A stretch of DNA of 64,000 nucleotides from Nonomuraea jabiensis (GCF_014204795.1 NZ_JACHMB010000001.1:8258501-8322500), one strand, 5' to 3'. Positions 16,960 through 26,279 are shown, counted from the first letter of the stretch. Made by a program: numbers and translations. Notes: generated by a model not told the origin, from the sequence alone.

Positions 16960-19900
16960 GTGGACAGTCTGGCGCCGGGCGATCCGGTCAAGATCGGCAA
17001 ATACTGGCTCGCCGGGCGGCTCGGCTCCGGCGGCCAGGGCGTCGTCTACGAGGCGTACGACGACGACGGCGGCCGGTACGCGCTCAAGGTCCTGCACGCG
17101 GAGGTACGCGACCGGCTGGCCAAGGAGGCCGCGGCCGCCCGCAGGGTCGCCTCGTTCTGCACCGCCAGGGTGATCGACGCCGACCCGGCCGCCACCCCGC
17201 CGTACATCGTGAGCGAATACGTCGAGGGCGTGGACCTGCGGCGCGCCGGGCGGCTCTTCGCGGGCGACGACCTGCACCGGCTGGCCACCGCCGTGGCGAC
17301 CGCGCTGACCGCGATCCACGAGGCCGGGGTCGTGCACCGGGACCTCAAACCGGACAACGTCCTGCTCGGCCCCGACGGGCCGCGCGTGATCGACTTCGGC
17401 ATCGCCCGCACCGAGGAGATGTCGCGTACGGCCGGCGACTACATCGCGGGCACGCCCACGTACATGGCGCCGGAGGTCTTTTCCGGAGGCCGGGCCGGCG
17501 CCGCGGCCGACGTGTTCGCCTGGGGCGGGATCATGGTGTTCGCCGCCACCGGGCAGGACCCGTTCAGGGCGGAGACCCTCGCGGGCGTCATGCACCGGGT
17601 GCTCACCTTCGAGCCCGACCTCGGCGCGATGCCCGCGTCGTTGCGGCCGCTCGTGGCGGCGGCGCTGAGCAAGGACCCCGGGCGGCGGCCCACCGCGCGG
17701 GGGCTGCTGCTCGCCCTGGTCGGAGGCGCGATCGACCCGCTCGGCGAGGGCAGCCAGCGCGGCGAGGGCCTGCGCGCCGCCGCGGCCGACCCGGGGCTCG
17801 GCACGCTGGCCGAGGACGCCTACGACCTGCTCGCCCCCGAGGAGCGCGAGCTGGTGCCCAGCCTGCTGCTGCGGCTGATCACGATCGACGGCGACGGCAC
17901 GGAGACCGTACGCCGCGCGTCCGTGGACGACCTGCTCCCCGAGCGGCCCGCGCAGCGGCGGCGCATCCTGGACGTCTTCGGCTACATCCTCACCGAACGC
18001 GACGGCGAGGTGAGCATCGTCCGCCCGGCCGTGCTGCGCGCCTGGCCCAGGCTGCGCGGCTGGGTGGAGGCCGACCGGCAGGGGCTCGGCGTCCTGCCCG
18101 AGATCTCCCGCGCCGCCCACGCCTGGCACGACCACGGTCGCAAGGACGGCGACCTGCTCCAGGGCAGCAGGCTCGAGGCCGTGCTCGACTGGGCCGCCAC
18201 CGGCCGGAACCAGGTGACGCTGACGCCGCTGGAACGCGACTTCCTGGCCGCCGCGAGCGGCGTCACCCGGCGCCGGGCCGGCCGCCGCCGCCTGCTCACC
18301 GCGGCGCTGGCGGGGCTGCTGGTGGTGGCGCTGATCGGCGCCGGGGTCGCGGTCCAGCAGGGACGCCAGGCCGCCGAGCAGCGCGACCAGGTGGCGGCCG
18401 AACGCGACCGCGCCCGTGGCCGCGAGCTGGTCCACCAGGCCGCCGACCTGCGCACGGTGGACCCGGTACGGGCCATGCTGCTCAGCGTCGCCGCCTGGCG
18501 GCTGGCCCCGGGCGCCGACACCCGCTCCAGCCTCACCTCGGCCGTCTACCAGCGCGAGACCACGTCGTTCAGCCCGCCCGCCGACAAGGGCGCGGCCACG
18601 CGGGCGGTCAGCGGCGACGGCCGCGTCCTCGCCGCCGTGAGCGAGCGCGGAGTGCGCGTGTACGAGGTCACGACCGGCCGCCAGGTCGCCTTCTGGACCT
18701 CGCCGCGGCTGGCCGAGGGGGTGTACCAGGTGGCGCTGAGCCGCACCGGCCGGCTGCTGGCCGTCGTGGTCGGCCAGGCGATGACCGTGTGGCAGACGCG
18801 CACCGGCCACCTCGTCGGCGTCAGGAAGAAGCCGGGCGCCGACCCCGAGCTGCTCCGCCCCGATTTCGGCGACCAGGACTCGCTGCTGTCGATCAGCGGC
18901 ATCGACGGCGTGACGGACCTGTGGGACGCCGAGCGCGGCCGCGAGATCCCCGCCACGGAGTGGGACGAGCTCACCCAGTTCACCGTGGCCTCCTCGGGCC
19001 GGCTGGTCGCGACCGTGGCGCCCCCGGGGGCGACGATCCGCGTGTGGCGGCTGCCGGGCATGCGGCGCGTGCCCGCTCTCGAGAAGAGCTGCGGCACGGA
19101 CCCGGTCGTGGGATTCAGCGCGGACAGCAGGCTCATGTACTGCGCCGGAGAGCGGTTCCAGCTCCGGGACACCACGTCGGGCAGGCTGGTCGCCGACTCG
19201 GAGGCGGAGAAGGACGGCTTGACCTGGGGAGAGGCGGCGAGCCAGGCGGCCCCCGGCACCCGGTGGGCGGTCCGGCTCAGCGCCGGCCACCACCTGCTCG
19301 CCGGCGCGCGCGGGCAGCGCGTCTGGGTCTGGGACATGACCACGCACGACGAGATCCTCAGGTACGAGGCGCCGGGCGAGGTCACCGACGTGTGGTTCGA
19401 CCCGACCGGCCGGACGCTGCGTTACCGGGTGGACGAGCGCATCGTCGGCCTCGCCCTGCGGCCCGGCACCGCGAGCACCCGGGCGCCCTCCGGAGCGCAG
19501 ATCGACGCGATCAGCCCGGACGCGCGCCGGCTGCTGATCAGCACGTCGTCGGCGTACCGGACCTGGGACGTGGCCGCGCGGCGCTCCATCGCGTCCTACC
19601 CCAACCCCGGCAACCCGACGCCGTGGCTGTTCAGCCCCGCCAACGACAGCCTGGTCTTCCAGGACGGGGAGGCGATCGTCGCCTACAGCCTCACCGACGG
19701 GCGGCGGCTGTGGTCGTTCGGGGGCATTCCGGCGTTCCTCCCCATGGGCGGGGCCTACAGCCGGGACGGCCGCCTGTTCGCGGCGGTCTTCGCGCAGAAC
19801 AACCAGAAACAGGATGACTTCCGCCTGCGGGTGTGGGACGCGCGCACCGGGAAGGCGGTCAGCAGCGTGACACTGCCGTTCGTCACCCGCGACTTCGCCT

Positions 19901-20454
19901 TCCTCGCCGACGGCAGGACCATCGCGTCGGCGAGCGGGCAGTTCTACGACATCATGACCGGCAAGCCCGTCGGCACCGGGTTCGGCGCGGCGCGCAACCA
20001 GGGTTACCTGGTCGTCGATCCGGCCGGGCGGCGGCTGGCCACGCACGACGGGCGCCGCCTCAGCCTGTGGGACCTGAGCGCCCGGCGGCTCCTGGTGCCT
20101 GACCTGCGCGTTCCCGGCCAGGAATTCCAGGCCGTCGTGTTCGCCCCCGGGGGCGAGGTGATCGCCGCCTCCGACGCGGGCGGCGGGATCCATCTGTGGG
20201 ACGTGGCGACCCGGCAGCCGCTGGGCGGGGAGATCCGGCTCGACAGCGGCGGCATCGTGCGCCTCATGGCCTTCACCGGCGACGGGAGGCTGCTGCGGGT
20301 GGTCGGCACGTCGGAGCGGGTCCACGACCTGCCGGTCGCGCCGGAGGCGATGGTGGGCGCGGTGTGCGCGCGGGCCGGCCGCACGCTCAGTCCCCAGGAG
20401 TGGCGCGAGTATCTGGGCGCCACGGCGTACCGGGACGTGTGCGCGAAGACGTGA
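16960..20454 (+). CDS. Ser/Thr protein kinase fused to an nSTAND1-like C-terminal tail and WD40 propeller
   Basis: 1164 residues. Residues 1-270 form a complete Hanks kinase: GSGGQGVV glycine loop, YALKVL lysine, HRDLKPDN catalytic loop, IDFGIAR and APE. Residues about 280-430 are not typical of kinases. They match the region that follows the NTPase in nSTAND1 proteins: LAEDAYDLLAPEERELVPSL, LLRLITIDGDGTETVRRA, then VRPAVLRAWPRLRGWVEADR. Next come LTPLERDFLAAA, a membrane helix (LLTAALAGLLVVALIGAGVA), a short coiled coil (AAEQRDQVAAERDRARGREL), DPVRAMLLSVAAWRLAP, and a WD40-like propeller to the end. No P-loop is present, so the kinase replaces the NTPase. The start is GTG at 16960. The propeller probably lies outside the membrane or binds a partner; ligand unknown. 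Confidence 0.88.
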   Translation: MDSLAPGDPVKIGKYWLAGRLGSGGQGVVYEAYDDDGGRYALKVLHAEVRDRLAKEAAAARRVASFCTARVIDADPAATPPYIVSEYVEGVDLRRAGRLFAGDDLHRLATAVATALTAIHEAGVVHRDLKPDNVLLGPDGPRVIDFGIARTEEMSRTAGDYIAGTPTYMAPEVFSGGRAGAAADVFAWGGIMVFAATGQDPFRAETLAGVMHRVLTFEPDLGAMPASLRPLVAAALSKDPGRRPTARGLLLALVGGAIDPLGEGSQRGEGLRAAAADPGLGTLAEDAYDLLAPEERELVPSLLLRLITIDGDGTETVRRASVDDLLPERPAQRRRILDVFGYILTERDGEVSIVRPAVLRAWPRLRGWVEADRQGLGVLPEISRAAHAWHDHGRKDGDLLQGSRLEAVLDWAATGRNQVTLTPLERDFLAAASGVTRRRAGRRRLLTAALAGLLVVALIGAGVAVQQGRQAAEQRDQVAAERDRARGRELVHQAADLRTVDPVRAMLLSVAAWRLAPGADTRSSLTSAVYQRETTSFSPPADKGAATRAVSGDGRVLAAVSERGVRVYEVTTGRQVAFWTSPRLAEGVYQVALSRTGRLLAVVVGQAMTVWQTRTGHLVGVRKKPGADPELLRPDFGDQDSLLSISGIDGVTDLWDAERGREIPATEWDELTQFTVASSGRLVATVAPPGATIRVWRLPGMRRVPALEKSCGTDPVVGFSADSRLMYCAGERFQLRDTTSGRLVADSEAEKDGLTWGEAASQAAPGTRWAVRLSAGHHLLAGARGQRVWVWDMTTHDEILRYEAPGEVTDVWFDPTGRTLRYRVDERIVGLALRPGTASTRAPSGAQIDAISPDARRLLISTSSAYRTWDVAARRSIASYPNPGNPTPWLFSPANDSLVFQDGEAIVAYSLTDGRRLWSFGGIPAFLPMGGAYSRDGRLFAAVFAQNNQKQDDFRLRVWDARTGKAVSSVTLPFVTRDFAFLADGRTIASASGQFYDIMTGKPVGTGFGAARNQGYLVVDPAGRRLATHDGRRLSLWDLSARRLLVPDLRVPGQEFQAVVFAPGGEVIAASDAGGGIHLWDVATRQPLGGEIRLDSGGIVRLMAFTGDGRLLRVVGTSERVHDLPVAPEAMVGAVCARAGRTLSPQEWREYLGATAYRDVCAKT

Positions 20455-20491
20455 GGGAAGAGCGCGGGCCCGGCGGCGGTTTCACCTGATC

Positions 20492-21544
20492 GTGGAAGAG
20501 ACCGAGGTGGTGGTGATCGGCGCCGGGCAGGCGGGGCTGTCCAGCGCGTACTTCCTGCGCCGGTTCGGGTTCGAGCCGGTCGTCCTGGACGCGGCCGACG
20601 GGGCGGGAGGGGCGTGGCGCCACCGGTCGCCGTCGCTGACCATGGACAAGGTGCACGGCATCTTCGACCTGCCCGGCATCGCCCGTCCGCCGGGCGTGGA
20701 CGGGCGCCGTCCCGCCGCCGAAGTGGTCCCCGCCTACTACGCGGCCTACGAGGAGGAGCTGGGGCTCGACGTCGTACGGCCGGTGCGGGTCGAAGCCGTC
20801 CGGCACGGCGCCGGCGGGAGGCTGGTGATCGGCACGGACGCGGGGGAGTGGTCGGCCCGAGCCCTGATCAACGCGACGGGCACCTGGACCCGGCCCCACT
20901 GGCCCTACTACCCCGGAGCCCCGGAGTTCGCGGGCCGCCAGCTCCATTACGCGGCCTACCGGGGGCCGGAGGAGTTCGCGGGGCGGCGCGTGATCGTGGT
21001 GGGCGGCGGGGCGTCGGCGATGCACGTGCTGTCGGAGATCGCCGGGGTCGCCGCCACCACGGCGTGGGTGACGCGGCGGCCGCCGGTGTTCCGGGACGAC
21101 GACTTCGGCGAGAACGCCAGGCGCGAGGCCGTCGCGCTGGTCGAGGCGCGCGTGCGCGCGGGGCTGCCGCCGCAGAGCGTGGTGAGCGTCACCGGCCTGG
21201 GCTACAGCATGGTCGTACGCGAGGCCCTGGCCAAGGGCGCGCTGGAACGCCTCCCCATGTTCCGGCGCATCACGGCGGACGGCGTCACCTGGTCTGACGG
21301 CCTCCACCTGGAGGCGGACACGATCGTCTGGGCCACCGGCTTCCGCTCGGCCCTCGACCACCTCGCGCCCCTGCGGCTCAGGGAGCCGGGCGGCGGGATC
21401 AAGGTGGACGGCACCCAGGCCGTCAGGGAGCCGGCCCTGCAGCTGGTCGGCTACGGCCCGTCGGCCAGCACCATCGGCGCCAACCGCGCCGGACGCACGG
21501 CCGCGCGCAACGTCCACGGATATCTGGCGCGGCAGGCGGCCTGA
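20492..21544 (+). CDS. Flavin-containing monooxygenase-like FAD/NAD(P)-binding oxidoreductase
   Basis: 350 residues. The FAD-binding GxGxxG is near the N terminus (VVVIGAGQAGLSSAYFLRRF), a second nucleotide-binding motif is at about residue 170 (VIVVGGGASAMHVLSE), and the ATGFRS motif lies near residue 285, matching the conserved ATG of flavin monooxygenases. Size and motif order fit the group that includes bacterial flavin monooxygenases and putative flavoprotein CzcO-like proteins. The GTG start at 20492 lies 37 bases after the kinase stop, so the two may be co-transcribed. Substrate unknown. Confidence 0.85.
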   Translation: MEETEVVVIGAGQAGLSSAYFLRRFGFEPVVLDAADGAGGAWRHRSPSLTMDKVHGIFDLPGIARPPGVDGRRPAAEVVPAYYAAYEEELGLDVVRPVRVEAVRHGAGGRLVIGTDAGEWSARALINATGTWTRPHWPYYPGAPEFAGRQLHYAAYRGPEEFAGRRVIVVGGGASAMHVLSEIAGVAATTAWVTRRPPVFRDDDFGENARREAVALVEARVRAGLPPQSVVSVTGLGYSMVVREALAKGALERLPMFRRITADGVTWSDGLHLEADTIVWATGFRSALDHLAPLRLREPGGGIKVDGTQAVREPALQLVGYGPSASTIGANRAGRTAARNVHGYLARQAA

Positions 21545-21681
21545 CCCAACCTACTATGGCGAGTAGTAAACATACCGATTGCGGCAGCGGTCCGGTTACT
21601 CGCGCGAAGGGACTCGACACAGGATGTGACCCCAGGTTAGCGTCCTGACATAAGGATCTTTATCCGGTCAGGAGGTCCCAC

Positions 21682-23349
21682 ATGGAGGTTCCCGGCTACA
21701 CCGAGATCCGGGAACTCGGACACGGCGGGACAGGTCGGGTGATGCTCGCCGTACGGGACTCAGACGGGGTTGCCGTCGCGATCAAACACCTGTCCGAGCC
21801 GCTGCGCGCGGACGCGGAGTTCGTCGAGCGGTTCCGGGCGGAGGCCGAGGTCATCCGCGAGATCGACAGCCCGCACACCGCCCGCCTGCTCGAATACGTC
21901 GAGGGCCAGGACGACGCCGTCATCGTGATGGAGCTGGTCGACGGCGTCACGCTGCGGCGGCTGCTGGAGCACGAGGGCGCGACGGGCCCGGAGGCGGCGC
22001 TCGTGGTGCTGAAGGGCGCGCTGCTCGGGCTGGCCGAGGCGCACCGGCGCGGCGTCGTCCACCGGGACTTCAAACCCGAGAACGTCATCATCACCCAGGA
22101 CGGGGAGAGCAAGCTCGTCGACTTCGGCGTGGCGGCCCACTTCGGGGAGACGGCCGCGCTCGTCGGCACGCCCCCGTACATGGCGCCCGAGCAGTGGGAC
22201 GACGCGCCGGCCGGCCCCGCGACCGACGTGTACGCCGCCACGCTGGTGTTCTTCGAGTGCCTGACCGGCCACCGCGCCTTCCAGGGCGAGAACGTGGCCG
22301 CGCTCGCCTACCAGCACCAGCACATCCTGCCCCAGTTGGGTGAGGTCGAGGAGGCGCTGCGGCCGCTGCTCGAACACGGCCTGGCCAAGGACCCGGCCGG
22401 GCGGCCCTCGTCGGCGGAGGAGTTCCTGGCCGAGCTGGAGGGGGTCGCGCTCGCCGAGTACGGCCCGGAATGGGAGACGCGCGGGCGGGCCGGGCTCGCC
22501 ATCCTGATCCTGCCGCTGGCCGCGCTGTTACCCAAGGCGCAACCGGTGGCCGAGAGCACCACCACCAGCGTGGTGCAGAGCACGCTGGCGCCGGCGGCCA
22601 AGTTCGCGGTGACGGGCGGGCTGGTGCTGGCGACCGCCGCGGCGGTCGTGTCGGCGTTCGTGATCCTGGGGGACCCGCCGGAGCCGGGGCCGGGGACGGG
22701 CGTCGCGCTGCCGCCCGCCACGTCCGCCGCGCCGCGGCCGTCGCGGACCCCGGCACCCGCCTCGCCCACCTCCGCGCCTACCCCGAGCGGGTCGATCACT
22801 GGGACGCCGCCCGTCACGTTCGCCGGTCAGCCGACGGCTCTTCCCACGGCTCCTCCCGGCTCACCGCCTCCCGCCGCCACCCGGGAGCCGACGCGGCAGC
22901 CGACTCGGTCCGGTCGGCCGACCGAGCGGCCGACCGAGCGGCCGACTGAGCGGCCGACTGAGCGGCCGACTGAGCGGCCGACTGAGCGGCCGACTGAGCG
23001 GCCGACTGAGCGGCCCACCACGCGGCCGCCCACCAGCGAACCCTCGGCCACGAGACCACCGGCGACCAGGCCGCCGGACACCGAGCCGCCCGCCACCCGG
23101 CCTCCGGCCACGAGCGCGCCCGATCCCAGCACCCCGACCAGGAACAGGGAGCCGCTCATCTCCGTCTCCGTCAAGGTGTCGGTGAACCTGCCGATCCTCG
23201 GCGGCGACGACGATGACGGGCTCCTGGACATCGACCTCGGCCTGGGGTCGAGCCTCCTGGGAATGGTGGTCGTGCCGGGCTCGGTGCTCGTCGGACGGCA
23301 GATCGTGGTGCGGAGGGTACGCCGGCCGCGCGATACCGAAAAGTTGTGA
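21682..23349 (+). CDS. Membrane Ser/Thr protein kinase with RPTE-repeat extracytoplasmic stalk
   Basis: 555 residues. The kinase domain (1-255) has GHGGTGRV, AIKHL, HRDFKPEN, VDFGVA and APEQ, all intact. Two hydrophobic segments follow: a weak one near 268-284 (LAILILPLAALLPKA) and a clear one near 312-332 (FAVTGGLVLATAAAVVSAFV). Next is a Pro/Thr/Ser-rich stalk containing eight RPTE units (22915-23010) and degenerate RPPAT copies. The end is DDDDGLLDIDLGLGSSLLGM followed by a hydrophobic and then basic tail (VRRVRRP). There are no PASTA domains. The long stalk would span the cell wall. The ATG at 21682 has AGGAGG 10 bases upstream. The secreted coiled-coil protein that follows may be a functional partner. 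Confidence 0.88.
   Translation: MEVPGYTEIRELGHGGTGRVMLAVRDSDGVAVAIKHLSEPLRADAEFVERFRAEAEVIREIDSPHTARLLEYVEGQDDAVIVMELVDGVTLRRLLEHEGATGPEAALVVLKGALLGLAEAHRRGVVHRDFKPENVIITQDGESKLVDFGVAAHFGETAALVGTPPYMAPEQWDDAPAGPATDVYAATLVFFECLTGHRAFQGENVAALAYQHQHILPQLGEVEEALRPLLEHGLAKDPAGRPSSAEEFLAELEGVALAEYGPEWETRGRAGLAILILPLAALLPKAQPVAESTTTSVVQSTLAPAAKFAVTGGLVLATAAAVVSAFVILGDPPEPGPGTGVALPPATSAAPRPSRTPAPASPTSAPTPSGSITGTPPVTFAGQPTALPTAPPGSPPPAATREPTRQPTRSGRPTERPTERPTERPTERPTERPTERPTERPTERPTTRPPTSEPSATRPPATRPPDTEPPATRPPATSAPDPSTPTRNREPLISVSVKVSVNLPILGGDDDDGLLDIDLGLGSSLLGMVVVPGSVLVGRQIVVRRVRRPRDTEKL
22915..23010 (+). repeat. 12-bp coding repeat (RPTE), 8 units
   Basis: Eight tandem copies of CGGCCGACYGAG. The first two use ACC and the last six ACT for Thr, so the array expanded by duplication of a variant unit. 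It encodes (RPTE)8 in the kinase stalk, a mixed-charge repeat. Confidence 0.9.
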
Positions 23350-23461
23350 GTTGTGTGCGGAGCGGGGTGATCCTCTACTATCAGCAGTCGGATAGAGGGC
23401 GTCCCCCGGCCTGGATAACTGCTGACCGGAACCTGCCCTGCGGCTCGGGGTGAGGAGAAGT

Positions 23462-24460
23462 GTGGCGGTTGCGTCCCGCGCCGACCGGCTACGCGGACTG
23501 GTCCGTACGCTCTTCGCGGCGACGCTCGCCGTGGCACTGCTGATGGCGGGGGCTCCGGCGCAGGCCGCGCCCAAGCCCACGGTGAAGCAGCTCAAGAAGG
23601 AGCTCGCCGCGCTCCAGAAGGAGTCGGACAAGCTCATCGCCGACTACTACAGCAGCAGAATCGCCCGGCAAAAAGCCGAAAAATCGGAAAAGTCGGCGCG
23701 GGAGAAGCTGGCCGCGGCCCAGGCGATCTACGACCGCGAGTCCGCCGAGCTCCGCGCCATGGCCGTGGCCCAGTACATCGGCGGCGACCCCGGCCAGATC
23801 GCCATGCTCACCTCCGACCAGGACCCGACGTCCCTGCTCGGCCGGATGGCGCTCAACCAGCACCTCATCGTGCTCCAGGAGACCCGGCTGCGCGGCTACG
23901 CTCAGGTCAGGGACGCCCACCAGCAGGCCAAGGACGAGGCCGACGCGCGCGCCAAGGAGCTCGCCCAGACGGTGGACGAGCTGGAGAAGCGCAAGAACAA
24001 GGCCGAGAAGCAGATCGACCGGATCAAGGAGAAGATCGACCAGCTGTACATCGGGCCCGGCGTGCGGCGGCCGGACGGCACGTGGGTGCCGCAGCTGCCC
24101 GGCGGGGCCGACAACATCACGCCCCGGATGCGGCTGGTCAAGCAGCTCATCAAGGAACGGTTCGGCGTACCGTACGGGATCGGGTGTTACCGGGCGATCC
24201 AGGACGGTGGCGAGCATCCGCTGGGGCGGGCCTGCGACTTCATGCTGAGTCGTGGTGGTGCGATGCCCGGTGGGGCGGAGATCGCGCGGGGCAACGAGAT
24301 CGCGGAGTGGGCGATCAAGAACTCCAAGCGGTTGGGGATCATGTACATCATCTACCGGCAGCGGATCTGGCACGCCAGGACCGGCGCCTGGCGGACCATG
24401 TCGGACCGGGGTGGGACGACCGCGAACCACTACGATCATCCCCATATTTCGGTCTATTAG
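23462..24460 (+). CDS. Secreted coiled-coil protein with ARB_07466-like C-terminal domain
   Basis: 332 residues. The signal peptide (LFAATLAVALLMAGAPAQAA) is followed by two long coiled-coil segments (LKKELAALQKESDKLIADYY and ELAQTVDELEKRKNKAEKQI) separated by a QYIGGDPGQIAMLTSDQDP region, the N-terminal arrangement seen in actinobacterial RipA/NlpC-type cell-wall proteins. The C-terminal 110 residues (GIGCYRAIQDGGEHPLGRAC, RIWHARTGAWRTMSDRGGTT, HYDHPHISVY) match a domain annotated as ARB_07466-like, here with conserved Cys and His residues. There is no Cys-His NlpC/P60 triad. The GTG at 23462 has GAGGAG four bases upstream; a GTG at 23450 is possible. It is probably a cell-wall-associated protein linked to the preceding kinase. 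Confidence 0.8.
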   Translation: MAVASRADRLRGLVRTLFAATLAVALLMAGAPAQAAPKPTVKQLKKELAALQKESDKLIADYYSSRIARQKAEKSEKSAREKLAAAQAIYDRESAELRAMAVAQYIGGDPGQIAMLTSDQDPTSLLGRMALNQHLIVLQETRLRGYAQVRDAHQQAKDEADARAKELAQTVDELEKRKNKAEKQIDRIKEKIDQLYIGPGVRRPDGTWVPQLPGGADNITPRMRLVKQLIKERFGVPYGIGCYRAIQDGGEHPLGRACDFMLSRGGAMPGGAEIARGNEIAEWAIKNSKRLGIMYIIYRQRIWHARTGAWRTMSDRGGTTANHYDHPHISVY

Positions 24461-24620
24461 GGGGTTGGGCGGTGCGCTGGCTGCTGCTGGGCGCCAGCGA
24501 GCCACGGGCGCCGGACACAGTAACGGGACCCTCAACGCCCGCCCCTCCCCACCTCACCTGCCCCCACGGCCAACCGCCCACCCAGCCCTGGGCATGCCGA
24601 GACCAACCCTCCGCCCCGGG

Positions 24621-26138
24621 CTAGTCTTTGGCCTCTTTAGCCTCTTCGGCGTCTTTGGCCAGGGCCGCCAGCAGGCGGTCCTCCGTGACCTCGGGCCCGA
24701 CCAGCTGATCGGTGATCGCCCCGTCGCGCAGCACGACCACGCTGTCGCAGTTCTCCACCAGCTCGCTCACGTCCGACGAGATCAGCAGGATCGCCAGCCC
24801 GTCCACCGCCAGCTCGTCCAGCAGCGCCTGCATCTCCACCTTCGTCGCCACGTCCACGCCCCGGGTCGGCTCGTCCAGCAGCAGCACCTTCGGGTGCATG
24901 GCCAGCCAGCGCGCCAGCAGCACCTTCTGCTGGTTCCCGCCCGACAGCTCCCCGGCGGGCTGCCGCGGGGAGACGGCCTTGATCCCGAGCCGCTTCATGA
25001 ACGTCGCCACGATGCTGTCCACCCGCGCGTCCGACACGATCCCCGCCCGCGACAGCCGGGGCAGGGCCGCCAGGGCGATGTTGTCGCGTACTGACAGCGT
25101 GGGCACGATGCCCTCGGTCTTCCGGTTCTCCGGCACCAGGCCGACGCCGGCGCGGATGGCGTTCCTGATCGACCACTTGCCGGAACGCGCCCCCGCCACC
25201 GTCACCTGGCCCGCGTCCACCGGCAGCACGCCCGCGATGGCCCGGGCCGTCTCGCTGCGCCCCGCGCCGAGCAGCCCGCCCAGCCCGACCACCTCGCCCG
25301 CCCGCATCGCGAGCGACACCCCGTCCAGTACGTGGTGGCGGGTCAGACCCTTGGCCTCGAGCACCGGCAGGTCGGCGGACTCGGCCGGCTCGCCGGTGTG
25401 CTGGACGGGCTCCACGGGGTGGAACGGTCTTCCCAGCATGAGCGAGACCAGTCGTAACCGGTCGAGCCCCGCCAGCGGTCCCGTGTGCACGACCCGCCCC
25501 TCGCGCAGCACCGTGACCCGGTCGCAGATCCCGTACAGCTCCTCCAGCCGGTGCGTGACGTACACGACCGACCGGCCCTCCTCTCGCAGCCGCCGCACGG
25601 CCCCGAACAGCGTCTCCAGCTCGCCGTGCGCCAGCGCCGACGTGGGCTCGTCCATGATGACCACCCGCGCGTCCGCCGAGGCGGCCCTGGCCAGCGCGAC
25701 GAGCTGGCGCGCGCCCTCGCCCAGCGCGCCGAGCGGCCGGCGCACGTCCACCTCCAGCCCGTACGCGGCCAGCACCCGCTCGGCCCGCGCGTGCACGGCC
25801 GCGGAGTCGATCAGCCCGAGCCGCCCCCTGGGCTCCCTCCCCAGGAGGAGGTTACGGGCGACGCTCATGGTCGGTACGAGGTTCGTCTCCTGGTGGACGG
25901 TGGCGATCCCGGCCCGCTTGGCGTCGGCCGGGTTGGCGAACCTGATCGGCTCACCCATGAGGCGCAGCTCGCCCGCGTCCGGCTGGTGGACCCCGGAGAG
26001 CACCTTCACCAGGGTCGACTTGCCCGCCCCGTTGCCGCCGATCAGCGCGTGCACCTCGCCGGGGCGTATGGACAGGGTGACGTGGTCGAGGGCGGTGACA
26101 CCCTGGAACGTCTTGAGAACGCCTGCCACCTGTAGCAC
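24621..26138 (-). CDS. Sugar ABC transporter ATP-binding protein (double NBD, RbsA/YtfR type), orphan
   Basis: 505 residues from the GTG at 26138, which follows GGAGG by five bases; the frame stays open upstream with ATG at 26177 and a further start at 26252. Domain 1 has Walker A GGNGAGKST and DEPTSAL. Domain 2 has the degenerate loop LGAGRSE, the signature LSGGNQQKV and DEPTRGVDV. This two-domain layout defines CUT2 importer ATPases for monosaccharides. No permease or binding protein adjoins it: the upstream genes encode a DUF5360 protein and a TetR regulator, and downstream lies the convergent cell-wall gene. It is clearly related to the ATPase at 35183 (shared blocks such as SVARNLLLGREPRGR), so it may be a duplicate that serves the same or a distant permease. 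Confidence 0.88.
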   Translation of the reverse strand: MLQVAGVLKTFQGVTALDHVTLSIRPGEVHALIGGNGAGKSTLVKVLSGVHQPDAGELRLMGEPIRFANPADAKRAGIATVHQETNLVPTMSVARNLLLGREPRGRLGLIDSAAVHARAERVLAAYGLEVDVRRPLGALGEGARQLVALARAASADARVVIMDEPTSALAHGELETLFGAVRRLREEGRSVVYVTHRLEELYGICDRVTVLREGRVVHTGPLAGLDRLRLVSLMLGRPFHPVEPVQHTGEPAESADLPVLEAKGLTRHHVLDGVSLAMRAGEVVGLGGLLGAGRSETARAIAGVLPVDAGQVTVAGARSGKWSIRNAIRAGVGLVPENRKTEGIVPTLSVRDNIALAALPRLSRAGIVSDARVDSIVATFMKRLGIKAVSPRQPAGELSGGNQQKVLLARWLAMHPKVLLLDEPTRGVDVATKVEMQALLDELAVDGLAILLISSDVSELVENCDSVVVLRDGAITDQLVGPEVTEDRLLAALAKDAEEAKEAKD

Positions 26139-26279
26139 GGTTGCCTCCGCCTCGATCGTGGTCGAGGAAGGAAACATTACAGTAACGGCCTTGTCACATT
26201 CGATCAGAAACGAGCGCAACTCGTCACGCTCACCCGGAGCTCCCGGAACCAATGGGGTCGAGCCCCGAGCGGTTACCCG

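Noticed and set aside
16717-20325. 1200-codon minus-strand ORF opposite the kinase-WD40 gene
   Set aside because: Antisense to a gene with clear domain signatures; the sequence is low-complexity Ala/Arg/Gly and shows no motif.
20492-21544. Baeyer-Villiger monooxygenase call for the flavin enzyme
   Set aside because: The fingerprint FxGxxxHxxxW/P is not found; only a general flavin monooxygenase-like assignment is supported.
23350-23461. Riboswitch upstream of the coiled-coil cell-wall gene
   Set aside because: The leader is only about 110 bases and I could not identify the conserved helices of ydaO-type or other known riboswitches.
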